Shown here: positions 46,962-56,601 of the stretch, in pieces
Numbering within the stretch: position 1 is the stretch's first letter
How the letters are laid out: each line of letters begins with the position of its first letter
Assembly (NCBI GenBank): GCA_017425245.1
Contig: JAFOOX010000037.1
Coordinates: forward strand, 1-64,000
Direction: 5' to 3'
Source: Gammaproteobacteria bacterium
GTDB lineage: Bacteria > Pseudomonadota > Gammaproteobacteria > Enterobacterales > Neiellaceae
DNA: 64,000 nt
Notes under the pieces: generated by a model
The model's input: the letters and a program-made list of their open reading frames with translations, nothing else
Told to the model about the DNA's origin: nothing
Databases searched by the model: none
Program-made: the position numbers and the translations under genes

Positions 46962-48827
46962 ATGAAGACCTCCCTCTCCAACATCTCTTCCCCTCAGGAA
47001 ATCACATCACGCCTGGTCAGCTGGGGCCACTGGTTTTCCTTTGCCAACAGCCTGGGCGCCGCACTTTTCGGCATGCTCTACTTGTTGTTCAATCAGAGCC
47101 AAACCACCATCGCCAGCCTGTGCTTTAACATCATCTATGGCTTGGGCCATTTTGCCGTCCTTACCTTTATTGCCTACCTTATCCTGCTCTTCCCGCTCGC
47201 CTTCGTGGTCCGTCATCCGCGCAGCTATCTGATCATTGGCGCGCTGCTGGCCGCCGCCGCTTGGACAATGCTGGCACTCGATCTGCTGCTGTTCGCAAAG
47301 CACGGTTTACATCTGGCCCAGTACATGTGGGCAATACTACTGGAAGATGCCAAAGGGTTAACGGCGGCTCCGGGCTGGAGCTATCTGGCCTTCTTTTCAC
47401 TAATGCTGGCCATCCAATGGCCACTGGCCTTCGCCCTGTGGCGGCGTCGGACACTGCCCCATCGCCACAGAATCGCCCGCCGGCTTGCTGCCACCCTGGT
47501 TCTTTTCTTCCTGTGCGGTCACTTGGCATACATCGCAGCCGATGCTATCGGCTACGGCCCAATCATCGCAAAGCGCGAACTTTACCCGCTCTCCTATCCC
47601 ACGACCGCCCGCAACCTGCTTAGTGATTACGGAGTCAATCTCGATCAAAGGGTCGAGGGCCAGCAGCAACTGCGTTTGGCCATTAGCATGGAGCTTGAAC
47701 AGCAACCGCTGCAATTGGCCACGAAGTCAGATCTGGTTGTGGTGGTGATCGATGGTTTGCGCAACGATCTGCCGCTAGATCAGTTGATGCCAGCGACCTT
47801 AGCCTGGCGCCCAGTCCGCAGCATCAGCAACCACCATTACGCCAGTGGCAATAACGCCACGGACAGCCTATACGGTCTGCTTCACGGCGTGCCGCCAACC
47901 TACCGCAAGCCCTTAAGCAAGGTCACCGATAAAGCACCGTTGCTGCAATTGCTGGCCGACAGCGGCTATCGCGGCCACTACTTCGGCAACGCTGACCGCG
48001 ACACCCGGGATATGCTGCAGCGCAGCGGTTTGGCATCCGCCAAGATTGCGGACCCGGCACTGACACTCAGTGATGCTGACGCCCAAGCGGTGGCATCCGC
48101 CCTCGATTGGTGGCAGGCCAATGGCGATGTCCCAAGGCTACTGTTGCTGCATCTGACTGCCCCTTCCCAGCTGGCTTATCCAGCGAGCTTTGTCGGCCCA
48201 TACCAGCCGATTTTCGAGGGGGTATTCCTCAACGGCAACAATACCGACCGCAACAAAGTGATCAACCGCTATTACAACAGCATCAAATATAGCGACCAGT
48301 TGCTGGCGCCATTGCTGGCCACCATTAGCACCAGCAGTCCGAACGCGACCTTGGTGGTCACTTCGTCGTTTGCCCTTGGGCTGAATGAACAACAGGACGG
48401 TCGCTGGGGCATCACTCATCAGCTGTCGCGTGATCAGCTGCAGGTACCTTTGCTGATCAGTGGCCCAGTAGCGGCGCAACTGCGTCAAGATCCAAACCTG
48501 ACCACCAGTCACTACGATCTACTGCCAACCCTGGCTGCCGCAGGCGGCGTAAGCCTGCCACTGGACGCTGATGGTAAGCTGCCACTGGCAGGACGCTCGC
48601 TGCTGACCAACAGCACGGAACTCCCTCGCAACTGGCTGCTGGTCGGCAACCGCAACCACTTCGCCCTGATCGAGACTGAACGCACGACCGAGTTTCGTCA
48701 CGGACGTCAGCCACAGGTCTATGATATGCGCGGAAGGGTCATTGATGATGGCCCCAGCGGCAAGGCATTTTCCCGCGCATACAAAGAGATGCGACGCTAT
48801 CTGGCGCCCCCTGCAGAGAGCCAATAA
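46962..48827 (+). CDS. yejM: Inner-membrane sulfatase-like protein YejM/PbgA (LapC)
   Basis: A 621-residue protein with five N-terminal membrane helices (about residues 20-185, opening LVSWGHWFSFANSLGAALFG) and a periplasmic alkaline-phosphatase-superfamily domain. That domain shows VVVIDGLRND, SGNNATDSLYGLLHG, and HYDLLPTLAAAGG. In E. coli it regulates LpxC degradation through LapB and so sets lipopolysaccharide synthesis. The ATG at 46962 follows an in-frame TTG. It precedes the tRNA gene. Confidence 0.92.
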   Translation: MKTSLSNISSPQEITSRLVSWGHWFSFANSLGAALFGMLYLLFNQSQTTIASLCFNIIYGLGHFAVLTFIAYLILLFPLAFVVRHPRSYLIIGALLAAAAWTMLALDLLLFAKHGLHLAQYMWAILLEDAKGLTAAPGWSYLAFFSLMLAIQWPLAFALWRRRTLPHRHRIARRLAATLVLFFLCGHLAYIAADAIGYGPIIAKRELYPLSYPTTARNLLSDYGVNLDQRVEGQQQLRLAISMELEQQPLQLATKSDLVVVVIDGLRNDLPLDQLMPATLAWRPVRSISNHHYASGNNATDSLYGLLHGVPPTYRKPLSKVTDKAPLLQLLADSGYRGHYFGNADRDTRDMLQRSGLASAKIADPALTLSDADAQAVASALDWWQANGDVPRLLLLHLTAPSQLAYPASFVGPYQPIFEGVFLNGNNTDRNKVINRYYNSIKYSDQLLAPLLATISTSSPNATLVVTSSFALGLNEQQDGRWGITHQLSRDQLQVPLLISGPVAAQLRQDPNLTTSHYDLLPTLAAAGGVSLPLDADGKLPLAGRSLLTNSTELPRNWLLVGNRNHFALIETERTTEFRHGRQPQVYDMRGRVIDDGPSGKAFSRAYKEMRRYLAPPAESQ

Positions 48828-48831
48828 AGGG

Positions 48832-48859
48832 TTGCAACAGATCCGGGAATGAGTAAGAT
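48832..48859 (+). promoter_or_regulatory. Predicted promoter of tRNA-Pro
   Basis: TTGCAA (48832-48837) and TAAGAT (48854-48859) are separated by 16 nt and followed by a GCGCCC discriminator, as in stringently controlled stable-RNA promoters. It starts 4 bp after the yejM stop, about 30 bp before the tRNA. Confidence 0.6.
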
Positions 48860-48888
48860 AGCGCCCTGCCCGCAAGGGCAGTACTTTT

Positions 48889-48965
48889 CGGCGCGTAGCG
48901 CAGCCTGGTAGCGCACTGTCATGGGGTGTCAGGGGTCGGAGGTTCAAATCCTCTCGCGCCGACCA
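48889..48965 (+). tRNA. proL: tRNA-Pro (anticodon GGG)
   Basis: A 77-nt sequence starting CGGCGCGTAGCGCAGCCTGG and ending GCGCCGACCA. The acceptor arms pair (CGGCGCG with CGCGCCG), the D-loop AGCCTGGTAG and T-loop GGTTCAAATCC are standard, and CCA is encoded. The anticodon loop ATGGGGT, set between CTGTC and GTCAG, gives GGG. The T-T mismatch in that stem also occurs in E. coli proL, which this gene closely resembles. Confidence 0.95.
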
Positions 48966-48974
48966 AATTCCCTT

Positions 48975-49003
48975 AAAAACCCAGCCGAAACGCTGGGTTT
49001 TTT
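48975..49003. terminator. Bidirectional terminator between tRNA-Pro and uvrB
   Basis: CCCAGC and GCTGGG pair around CGAAAC, with five A on the left and six T on the right, so the hairpin has a T-run on both strands. It can end the tRNA transcript on the plus strand and uvrB on the minus strand, whose stop is 19 bp away. Confidence 0.9.
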
Positions 49004-49021
49004 ATTGGGTGCAGCAAACGC

Positions 49022-51055
49022 TCAGCCCAGTTTGACCAACGCCTCATGTAATCGCGCCACGTCATCGCGTAATGCGGCGGCCTGTTCAAACTCCAGATTA
49101 CGGGCGTGTTCGTACATCTGTTTCTCCAGTCGCTTGATCTCGGCCAGCAGCTCTTCCGGGTTGTGCAGACTGGCGCTGTAAGGCGCTGGTGGTTCCGCCA
49201 CCTTGCGCCCGCGCCGCGCCCGCTCGGCAGCCGGGGCGCTACCGTTGGCCTGCTCGCCCAGCTCCATGATGTCGGCGATCTTCTTGACGATGGCCTGCGG
49301 CACTATGCCGTGGGCTTCGTTGTGGGCCTGCTGCTTGGCGCGGCGCCGATCGGTTTCGTCGATGGCGCGCTGCATCGAACCGGTAATGCGATCGGCATAG
49401 AGAATCGCCTTGCCGTTGAGATGACGGGCAGCGCGGCCGATGGTCTGAATAAGCGAACGCTCGGAGCGCAGGAATCCCTCCTTGTCGGCATCGAGGATCG
49501 CCACCAGCGACACCTCGGGCATATCCAGCCCTTCGCGCAGCAGGTTGATGCCGACCAGCACATCAAACTTGCCGAGGCGCAGATCGCGGATGATCTCTAC
49601 CCGTTCCACGGTGTCGATATCCGAGTGCAGATAACGCACCTTGATGCCGTGATCATTGAGATAGTCGGTCAGATCTTCCGCCATACGTTTGGTCAGGGTG
49701 GTGACCAGCACCCGTTCATCGACAGCGGTGCGCAGCCGGATCTGCGACAGCAGATCATCGACCTGGGTGGCCACCGGGCGGATCTCCAGTTGCGGATCGA
49801 TGAGGCCAGTGGGCCTGACCACCTGCTCCACCACCTCGCCGTCAGATTTGGCCAGCTCATAATTGCCGGGGGTGGCCGACACATAAATGGTCTGCGGCGC
49901 CAGCTGCTCAAACTCATCAAACTTGAGCGGCCGGTTATCGAGTGCCGACGGCAGGCGGAAACCGTATTCGACCAGCGTCTCTTTGCGCGAGCGGTCGCCG
50001 CGGAACATGGCGCCAATCTGCGACACCGTGACATGGGATTCATCGATGATCAGCAGCCCATCGGCCGGCAGGTAATCAAACAGGGTTGGCGGCGGCTCGC
50101 CCGGTGCCCGGCCTGACAGGTAGCGGCTGTAGTTCTCAATGCCGGAGCAGTAGCCCAGCTCGCTCATCATCTCCAGATCATACAGCGTGCGCTGAGTCAG
50201 CCGCTGCTCCTCGACCAGCTTGTTGGCCTTGAGCAGCTCTTCACGCCGCTGCTGCAGCTCCACCTTGATCAGCTCGATCGCTTCAAGGATCCGCTCACGC
50301 GGGGTGACATAGTGGCTCTTGGGATAGATGGTGCAACGGCTCAGGCTGCGCTCAACATGGCCGGTCAGCGGGTCAAATTCCCACAGGTTGTCGACCTCGT
50401 CATCAAACAACTCCACCCGCACCGCAAAGCGTTCGGCTTCGGCCGGAAAGATATCGATCACGTCGCCGCGCACGCGGTACATGCCCCGTTCAAGCGCCAC
50501 ATCGTTGCGGGTGTACTGCAGCTCGGCCAGACGGCGTAACACTGCCCGTTGCTCGATCGGATCGCCACGCTTGAGATGCAGGATCATTTTGAGATAAGCG
50601 TCAGGGTCGCCCAGGCCGTAGATCGCCGACACTGAGGCCACAATGACCACATCGCGGCGCTCCATCAGCGCTTTGGTCGCCGACAGCCGCATCTGTTCGA
50701 TATGAGCATTGATGGCCGAATCCTTCTCGATGAAGGTATCGGTGGAGGGAACATAGGCCTCAGGCTGATAGTAGTCGTAGTAGCTGACGAAATACTCCAC
50801 CGCGTTATCGGGGAAAAACTCACGCATCTCGCCGTACAGCTGGGCCGCCAGCGTCTTGTTATGAGCCAGGATCAGGGTCGGCCGCTTGAGGGTATTGATG
50901 ACATTGGCCATGGTGAAGGTCTTGCCACTGCCGGTCACCCCAAGCAGGGTCTGGTGGGCCAGCCCGGACTCCAGACCCTCGACCAGTGCACTAATGGCTG
51001 CCGGCTGATCACCGGCCGGCGCATAGGGGGCACGCAGTTCAAAGTCACGACTCAT
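49022..51055 (-). CDS. uvrB: Excinuclease ABC subunit B
   Basis: A 677-residue nucleotide-excision-repair helicase-like subunit that loads onto damage with UvrA and recruits UvrC. It shows Walker [18 protein letters not shown], the beta-hairpin region [12 protein letters not shown], and DEcH-like [29 protein letters not shown] and the C-terminal UVR motif ([18 protein letters not shown]) follow. It overlaps the MATE gene by 4 bp. Confidence 0.97.
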   Translation of the reverse strand: MSRDFELRAPYAPAGDQPAAISALVEGLESGLAHQTLLGVTGSGKTFTMANVINTLKRPTLILAHNKTLAAQLYGEMREFFPDNAVEYFVSYYDYYQPEAYVPSTDTFIEKDSAINAHIEQMRLSATKALMERRDVVIVASVSAIYGLGDPDAYLKMILHLKRGDPIEQRAVLRRLAELQYTRNDVALERGMYRVRGDVIDIFPAEAERFAVRVELFDDEVDNLWEFDPLTGHVERSLSRCTIYPKSHYVTPRERILEAIELIKVELQQRREELLKANKLVEEQRLTQRTLYDLEMMSELGYCSGIENYSRYLSGRAPGEPPPTLFDYLPADGLLIIDESHVTVSQIGAMFRGDRSRKETLVEYGFRLPSALDNRPLKFDEFEQLAPQTIYVSATPGNYELAKSDGEVVEQVVRPTGLIDPQLEIRPVATQVDDLLSQIRLRTAVDERVLVTTLTKRMAEDLTDYLNDHGIKVRYLHSDIDTVERVEIIRDLRLGKFDVLVGINLLREGLDMPEVSLVAILDADKEGFLRSERSLIQTIGRAARHLNGKAILYADRITGSMQRAIDETDRRRAKQQAHNEAHGIVPQAIVKKIADIMELGEQANGSAPAAERARRGRKVAEPPAPYSASLHNPEELLAEIKRLEKQMYEHARNLEFEQAAALRDDVARLHEALVKLG

Positions 51056-52374
51056 GCCAGCCCCTCGCTTGTGTTAAACAATCGCCGACAAATCTGCCAT
51101 GACAGCAACGCCATCAACAGCGTACCTACCACCATGCCAGCAAACAGACCGGTCAGGCCAAACCAGTGGCTGCCCAGCCAGGCGCCCGGGATCACCAACA
51201 GGAAGAAACGCGCCACCGAGGCCAGCAGTGCCGTAGCCGGGCGCTGCAGGGCGTTGAGGGTGGAGTTGGAGAGAATGATCACCCCTTGGGCGCCGTAGCA
51301 CAACGGCAGGATCAGCAGCACCTGCTGGACCAGTGCTTGACCATCACTGCTGGAGGCGAAGGCCTGGGCAATCAGCGGGCTGACCAGCGCCAGCAGCAGA
51401 TAGACCAAAGCCTGCCACCAAAGCACAAAGCGAATCGCCTGGTTATACCCCTCAGCAGCACGATAACCCAGACCAGCAGCATGATTCTGGGCCACCAGCG
51501 GTGGTAACGACATCGACAGTGCCAGGATCAGTACCGTGGCCATAGTCTCAATGCGACTGTTGACCCCAAAGGCCGCGACCGCCAGTGGGCCATGCTGCGC
51601 CACCATCGCTGTCAGCACCGCCATCGCCAGCGGCGTCAACATGTTGGCCGCCGATGCTGGCACAGCAATGGCCAACAGCCGGCGCAGTAGCTCACGGCTG
51701 ACCCGGGAGAGTGGCGCCAGCAGCTGACGACGCTTGAGCATAACCAGCACCAGCAGGCTGCCAACCAGCCAGGAGATAACACTGGCGATCGCGGCACCTG
51801 CCATCTCCAGCCGTGGCAAAGGGCCGACACCGAAGATCAGCAGCGGGTCGAGAACAATGTTGACCAGTCCGCCCACCAGCATGAACAGGCTCGGCAACCG
51901 GGTATCACCGCGAGCGCGGAACACGGCATTACCCACCATCGGCAATGCCAGCAACACACAACCGGCGAACCACCAGTTCATATAGTCATGGATCAGCGAC
52001 AGAATGGCGCCGGAAGCCCCCATCGCCCGAAACAGCGGATCCTGCACCAGAGCACCGATGAGCGCCAACAAACCAACGGCGACGAGCGTCAACACTAAAG
52101 CCGTGGTAGCAACGCGACTGGCTCGCTCCTGATCGCTGCGGCCCACCGCATGAGCCACCAGCGCCGAGGTAGCGATACTCAGGCCAATGGTCAGGCTGAT
52201 CAGGGCAAAGGTGACGGGAAAGGTAAAGCTGATAGCGGCCAACGGCAGTTCACCGAGCAGGCTGACAAAAAAGGTGTCCGCCAAGCTGAAACTGAACATG
52301 GCGAGTAAGCCAACGACGACTGGGCCCGTTAAACGTCTCAGGGTTGGGCGAATCGGGTCGGACAGCAGATCCAT
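51052..52374 (-). CDS. MATE-family multidrug/Na+ (or H+) antiporter
   Basis: A 440-residue membrane protein with twelve predicted helices in two pseudo-repeats. It shows [21 protein letters not shown] near the N-terminus, [13 protein letters not shown], and [14 protein letters not shown] in the second half. These are typical of the NorM/DinF-type efflux superfamily. It is coupled by ATGA to uvrB downstream, an association I do not know as standard. The substrate cannot be told from sequence. Confidence 0.92.
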   Translation of the reverse strand: MDLLSDPIRPTLRRLTGPVVVGLLAMFSFSLADTFFVSLLGELPLAAISFTFPVTFALISLTIGLSIATSALVAHAVGRSDQERASRVATTALVLTLVAVGLLALIGALVQDPLFRAMGASGAILSLIHDYMNWWFAGCVLLALPMVGNAVFRARGDTRLPSLFMLVGGLVNIVLDPLLIFGVGPLPRLEMAGAAIASVISWLVGSLLVLVMLKRRQLLAPLSRVSRELLRRLLAIAVPASAANMLTPLAMAVLTAMVAQHGPLAVAAFGVNSRIETMATVLILALSMSLPPLVAQNHAAGLGYRAAEGYNQAIRFVLWWQALVYLLLALVSPLIAQAFASSSDGQALVQQVLLILPLCYGAQGVIILSNSTLNALQRPATALLASVARFFLLVIPGAWLGSHWFGLTGLFAGMVVGTLLMALLSWQICRRLFNTSEGLA

Positions 52375-52874
52375 AGGGGCACCGGTGACCAGCAGGAGCC
52401 CATTCTAACGGATCACCGGCGACCGGCCCATCGCCCCGACGCGGGGACCTGAATTGCATTTATGGGGTTTTAACGTCAAATCTAGCTACTGGTGGTCTTT
52501 TTTATGATCTTTATGACCTGCGCAGTGCGAATGATTGATCGCTTATCGGAATTTTTGTCACACGTTTCTGGCCACCGCGACAAGGGGGAAAGCGTCTTTT
52601 TGAACCCTTGGTCAAGTCCCTGATCACGTTCTGATATGCCGCGTGATGGTAACACCGCACAATTCAGTGAAATGGATCACGATCGAGCGGCGAGAGAATT
52701 GCACAGGCTTAAAGAGTATTTTTGTGCTGTTCATTTTTTAATCAATGTGTTGCGGGACAATCTGCGAGACCACAATATAACCATATTAATCAAAATATTA
52801 AACTCACATATGAATAACCGGCCAACTGACCTATTGACACGGTAGAATGCGGGCTGGCGCCTGATGTAACAATC

Positions 52875-52909
52875 ACATCCACAGACTTATCCACAGGAGT
52901 CGTGGATAA
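52875..52909. promoter_or_regulatory. Cluster of three DnaA-box-like sites
   Basis: TTATCCACA at 52887-52895 is a perfect DnaA box. CGTGGATAA at 52901-52909 is an inverted box with 8 of 9 matches, and ACATCCACA at 52875-52883 matches 7 of 9. They lie within 35 bp, next to an AT-rich stretch to the left. This could bind DnaA as a regulatory or titration site; it is not in a known chromosomal oriC context. Confidence 0.5.
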
Positions 52910-53176
52910 GACTGAGCCAACAGCAACCAAAAGTGCGCTGATTGCGGGATCATGCAGCATCCCCGCAGATGCACCGGCAATGAGCATGGCGCTTTACGAG
53001 CTTTTCATAAAATGCGCCATTTTTGCGCACTCGTGGCAGCTTTGTCGCAATAAGGCCAAAATATCCGCTGTCAACTCCTTTTCCGCCGCCGTCCATGACG
53101 GGTTTGCTGCAAACTGGCCAACCAGCCCCTCATTTTCCTACAGGAGCAAAGCGCTGTTGGCTATGGCTGCTGCCAT

Positions 53177-53204
53177 AAAAAATGGGGCTGCAACTGCAGC
53201 CCCA
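53177..53204 (-). terminator. Intrinsic terminator of the sdh-suc operon after sucD
   Basis: TGGGGCTGCA and TGCAGCCCCA (53183-53192 and 53195-53204) form a perfect 10-bp stem; on the minus strand a run of six T follows (53182-53177, after the stem's last A/T pair). It lies about 20 bp after the sucD stop and ends the long TCA transcript. Confidence 0.88.
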
Positions 53205-53224
53205 GATTGACACCCTGCGGCAAC

Positions 53225-54097
53225 TTACCAGCCGGTGCGCTGACGCAAGGCGGCGCCAATATCGGCCAGCGAGCGCACTGTAGTGACCCCGGCCGCTTCC
53301 AACGCCGCGAACTTCTCAGCCGCCGTGCCCTTGCCGCCGGCGATGATGGCGCCCGCATGGCCCATGCGCTTGCCGGCCGGCGCGGTGACGCCCGCGATAT
53401 AGCTAACTACCGGCTTGGTCACATGCTGCTTGATGTAGGCGGCCGCTTCTTCTTCGGCGCTGCCGCCGATCTCGCCGATCATCACGATCGCCTCGGTCTG
53501 TGGGTCTTCCTGGAACAGCTTGAGGATATCGATGAAGTTGGAACCGGGGATCGGGTCGCCACCGATACCGACACAGCTCGACTGGCCGAAGCCTTCATCG
53601 GTGGTCTGCTTGACCGCTTCATAAGTCAAGGTGCCAGAGCGGCTGACAATGCCCACTTTGCCCGGCTTGTGAATATGGCCCGGCATGATGCCGATCTTGC
53701 ACTCGCCCGGGGTGATCACGCCGGGGCAGTTGGGGCCGATCATGCGCACGCCCGCTTCGTCCAGCTTGACCTTCACCTCGAGCATGTCGAGGGTCGGAAT
53801 GCCTTCGGTGATGGTAACGATCAGCTGAATGCCCGCAGCGATCGCTTCGAGGATGGCATCTTTGCAGAAAGGTGCCGGCACATAGATGACAGTGGCGGTA
53901 GCACCTGTGGCTTCGACCGCTTCGCGCACAGTGTTAAACACCGGCAGGCCAAGGTGGGTAGTGCCGCCCTTGCCGGGGCTGACGCCGCCGACCATCTGGG
54001 TGCCATAATCCAGCGCCTGCTGGCTGTGGAAGGTGCCCTGCCCGCCGGTAAAGCCCTGGCAGATCACTTTGGTGTCTTTATTGATGAGAATGCTCAT
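53225..54097 (-). CDS. sucD: Succinyl-CoA synthetase alpha subunit
   Basis: A 290-residue subunit. It shows the CoA-binding [18 protein letters not shown] near the start, [37 protein letters not shown], and the phosphohistidine in [16 protein letters not shown]. The ATG overlaps the sucC stop by 4 bp, keeping alpha and beta in balance. Last gene of the operon. Confidence 0.97.
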   Translation of the reverse strand: MSILINKDTKVICQGFTGGQGTFHSQQALDYGTQMVGGVSPGKGGTTHLGLPVFNTVREAVEATGATATVIYVPAPFCKDAILEAIAAGIQLIVTITEGIPTLDMLEVKVKLDEAGVRMIGPNCPGVITPGECKIGIMPGHIHKPGKVGIVSRSGTLTYEAVKQTTDEGFGQSSCVGIGGDPIPGSNFIDILKLFQEDPQTEAIVMIGEIGGSAEEEAAAYIKQHVTKPVVSYIAGVTAPAGKRMGHAGAIIAGGKGTAAEKFAALEAAGVTTVRSLADIGAALRQRTGW

Positions 54098-55263
54098 GCG
54101 TTGGCTCCGGCAGCAGCGACCACCTGTTTGGCGGCATCGGTCAGGGATGTGGCAGCAATGATGTTAAGGCCGCTGTCGGCCAGCTTCTTGGCCCCGAGAT
54201 CGGCGTTGTTGCCCTCAAGGCGCACCACCACCGGCACGCTGACCCCCACTTCGGCCACCGCACCGATGATGCCGTCGGCGATCAGGTCGCAACGGACAAT
54301 ACCGCCGAAGATGTTGACCAGCACCGCTTTAACCTGATCATCCGACAGAATGATTTTGAACGCTTCAACCACCCGCTCCTTGGTGGCGCCACCGCCAACA
54401 TCAAGGAAGTTGGCCGGCTGGCCACCGTGCAGTTTGATGATGTCCATGGTGCCCATGGCTAGGCCAGCACCGTTGACCATGCAGCCGATGTTGCCTTCCA
54501 GCGCCACGTAGTTGATCTCCCACTTGGCGGCATGGGCCTCGCGCGGATCTTCCTGCGACGGGTCCTGCATCTCCTTGATACGCGGCTGGCGATAGAGGGC
54601 ATTGCCATCAATATTGATCTTGCCGTCGAGGCAGAGCAGATCACCCTTGTCAGTGATCACCAGCGGGTTGACTTCAAGCAGGGCGAAGTCGCACTCGACA
54701 AACATCTTGGCCAGCCCCAGGAACAGCTGGGTGAACTGCTTCTGCTGTTTGGCATCAAGGCCCAGCTTGAATGCCAGCTCACGCGCCTGATAAGGCTGAG
54801 CGCCGACCAGTGGATCGATGATCGCCTTGTGGATCAGCTCCGGGGTCTCGTGGGCCACCTTCTCAATTTCGACCCCACCCTCGGTGGAGGCCATAAACAC
54901 CACACGACGGCTGGCGCGATCAACCACAGCGCCGAGGTACAGTTCTTTGCTGAAGGGCGATGCCGCTTCTACCAGGATCTTGTTGACCGGCTGACCCTTT
55001 TCGTCGGTCTGGTAGGTCACCAGACGGGCACCCAGCCATTTCTCAGCGAAGGCGCGCACTTCATCCTTGCTCTTGACCAGCTTGACGCCGCCGGCCTTGC
55101 CGCGACCACCGGCATGCACCTGACACTTGGCAACCCAGGCGCTGCCGCCGATCCGCTCAATCGCTTCAACTGCGGCCTGCGGCGTTTCCACCACAAAACC
55201 TTCGGCAACGGCCAGGCCGTAGTCACGAAACAGTTGTTTGGCCTGATATTCGTGGAGATTCAT
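54094..55263 (-). CDS. sucC: Succinyl-CoA synthetase beta subunit (ADP-forming)
   Basis: A 389-residue ATP-grasp subunit. It starts [17 protein letters not shown], with [26 protein letters not shown] and [29 protein letters not shown] binds the phosphate. It is separated from sucB by 86 bp with two small hairpins. Confidence 0.97.
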   Translation of the reverse strand: MNLHEYQAKQLFRDYGLAVAEGFVVETPQAAVEAIERIGGSAWVAKCQVHAGGRGKAGGVKLVKSKDEVRAFAEKWLGARLVTYQTDEKGQPVNKILVEAASPFSKELYLGAVVDRASRRVVFMASTEGGVEIEKVAHETPELIHKAIIDPLVGAQPYQARELAFKLGLDAKQQKQFTQLFLGLAKMFVECDFALLEVNPLVITDKGDLLCLDGKINIDGNALYRQPRIKEMQDPSQEDPREAHAAKWEINYVALEGNIGCMVNGAGLAMGTMDIIKLHGGQPANFLDVGGGATKERVVEAFKIILSDDQVKAVLVNIFGGIVRCDLIADGIIGAVAEVGVSVPVVVRLEGNNADLGAKKLADSGLNIIAATSLTDAAKQVVAAAGANA

Positions 55264-55291
55264 GAGGCTGATTCCATTGGCTTGTGAAAAA

Positions 55292-55338
55292 CCCGGCGCA
55301 ACCGGGCTGATGAGCAGGGCCGACGACGGTGCCGGCCC
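55292..55338. repeat. Paired GC-rich hairpins between sucB and sucC
   Basis: CCCGG-CGCAA-CCGGG (55292-55306) and GGGCCG, a 10-nt loop, CGGCCC (55317-55338) lie 10 bp apart in the 86-bp gap. No T-run follows, so they are likely mRNA processing or stability elements separating sucAB from sucCD. Confidence 0.5.
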
Positions 55339-55349
55339 GATTCTTGTGA

Positions 55350-56549
55350 TCAGATTTCCAGTAGCAGGCGGGTCGGATCTTCCAGCAGCTCCTTGACGGT
55401 CACCAGGAAGCCCACCGACTCGCGGCCATCGACAATGCGGTGATCGTAGGACAGGGCCACATACATCATCGGCCGGATCACGATCTGGCCATTGACCACC
55501 ACCGGCCGGTCCTGGATTTTGTGCATGCCCAAGATCGCACTCTGCGGCGGGTTGATGATCGGAGTCGACATCAGCGAGCCGAACACCCCACCGTTGGTGA
55601 TGGTGAAGTTGCCACCGGTCAGGTCATCCACAGTCAGCTTGCCATCGCGGCCTTTGACCGCCAGCTCTTTGATCGCCGTTTCGATCTCGGCCATCGACAG
55701 CTGGTCGGCATCGCGCAGCACCGGGGTCACCAGCCCACGCGGCGTGGAAACGGCAATGCTGATGTCGAAATAGCTGTGATAGACGATGTCATCGCCATCG
55801 AGTGCCGCATTCACTTCCGGATAGCGCTTGAGCGCTTCGACCACCGCCTTGACGTAGAAGGACATAAAACCGAGACGCACGCCGTGCTTCTTTTCGAAGG
55901 TTTCACCGTACTTCTTGCGCAGCTCGTTAATCGGCGCCATATCCACCTCGTTGAAGGTGGTGAGCATAGCGGTGTTGTTTTTGGCTTCAAGCAAACGTTC
56001 GGCGATGCGCTTGCGCAGCCGGGTCATGGGCACCCGCTTCTCGCTGCGCTCGCCGGTGGCCACTACCGCAGCCGCCACCATTGCAGGCGCGGGCTTGGCG
56101 GCCGGATCCGGCGCTGCGGCGACCTTGGCCACATCTTCTTTGACCAGACGGCCGTCAGGACCCGAACCAGCGACGCCAGCCAGCTGCTCGGACGTCACCC
56201 CCTGCTCGCCCATGGCGCGGCGCACCGACGGCGTCAGCACCGGCTCAGCGACTTTGGTGACGACCGGGGCTTCAACCGCGGCCGGCGCAGGCGCGCTGGC
56301 CGACGGGGCGGCTGCGCCACGCAGACGGCCGATCAGCTGCTCAGCCAGCACCGTGCTGCCGACATCGTGAAGGATCTCCTCGAGGACGCCGTCTTCCGGT
56401 GCCACCACTTCCAGCACCACCTTGTCGGTCTCAATATCCACCAGATTCTCGTCACGGCGGACAAAGTCACCGGCTTTCTTGTGCCAGGCAGCGATGGTAG
56501 CGTCAGCAACAGATTCCGGCAGTACCGGCACTTTGATTTCAATGCTCAT
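55350..56549 (-). CDS. sucB: 2-oxoglutarate dehydrogenase E2, dihydrolipoyl succinyltransferase
   Basis: A 399-residue E2 with one lipoyl domain (lysine in [19 protein letters not shown]). It has an Ala/Pro-rich linker (about 80-115), a peripheral-subunit-binding domain ([18 protein letters not shown]) and a catalytic domain ending in [16 protein letters not shown] with the HxxxDG site. It transfers succinyl to CoA. It lies 52 bp after sucA. Confidence 0.97.
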   Translation of the reverse strand: MSIEIKVPVLPESVADATIAAWHKKAGDFVRRDENLVDIETDKVVLEVVAPEDGVLEEILHDVGSTVLAEQLIGRLRGAAAPSASAPAPAAVEAPVVTKVAEPVLTPSVRRAMGEQGVTSEQLAGVAGSGPDGRLVKEDVAKVAAAPDPAAKPAPAMVAAAVVATGERSEKRVPMTRLRKRIAERLLEAKNNTAMLTTFNEVDMAPINELRKKYGETFEKKHGVRLGFMSFYVKAVVEALKRYPEVNAALDGDDIVYHSYFDISIAVSTPRGLVTPVLRDADQLSMAEIETAIKELAVKGRDGKLTVDDLTGGNFTITNGGVFGSLMSTPIINPPQSAILGMHKIQDRPVVVNGQIVIRPMMYVALSYDHRIVDGRESVGFLVTVKELLEDPTRLLLEI

Positions 56550-56601
56550 CTGAGGCGTTCCCTCTGGTCTTGCATGTAAGTTGGGTTGTCTCGGGCCGCC
56601 A

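Larger units (their letters stand above)
52375..53224. other. 850-bp gene-poor intergenic region
   Basis: The region lies between the MATE gene start and the sucD stop. It holds the MATE promoter at its left end, an AT-rich stretch at about 52700-52820, a DnaA-box cluster at 52875-52909, and the sucD terminator at its right end. Short open frames (52636-52845 and 52902-53210) show no codon bias, ribosome site or family likeness; the second runs through the terminator hairpin. Base composition is clearly lower in GC than the flanking genes, so it may be a remnant of lost genes or an inserted element. Confidence 0.6.

Noticed and set aside
52428-52446. CCCCGACGCGGGG hairpin as a possible second CRISPR repeat
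   Set aside because: It lacks the ATGAACCG handle and the 6-bp arms with AATT-type loop of the repeat at 1193-1221; a chance GC hairpin near the MATE start.
52636-52845. 69-codon plus-strand frame in the gene-poor gap
   Set aside because: No ribosome site or recognised family; it crosses the AT-rich stretch. It could be a remnant but I cannot support it as a gene.
52902-53210. 102-codon plus-strand frame in the gene-poor gap
   Set aside because: It runs through the sucD terminator and the inverted DnaA-type box, has no ribosome site and no likeness to a known protein.
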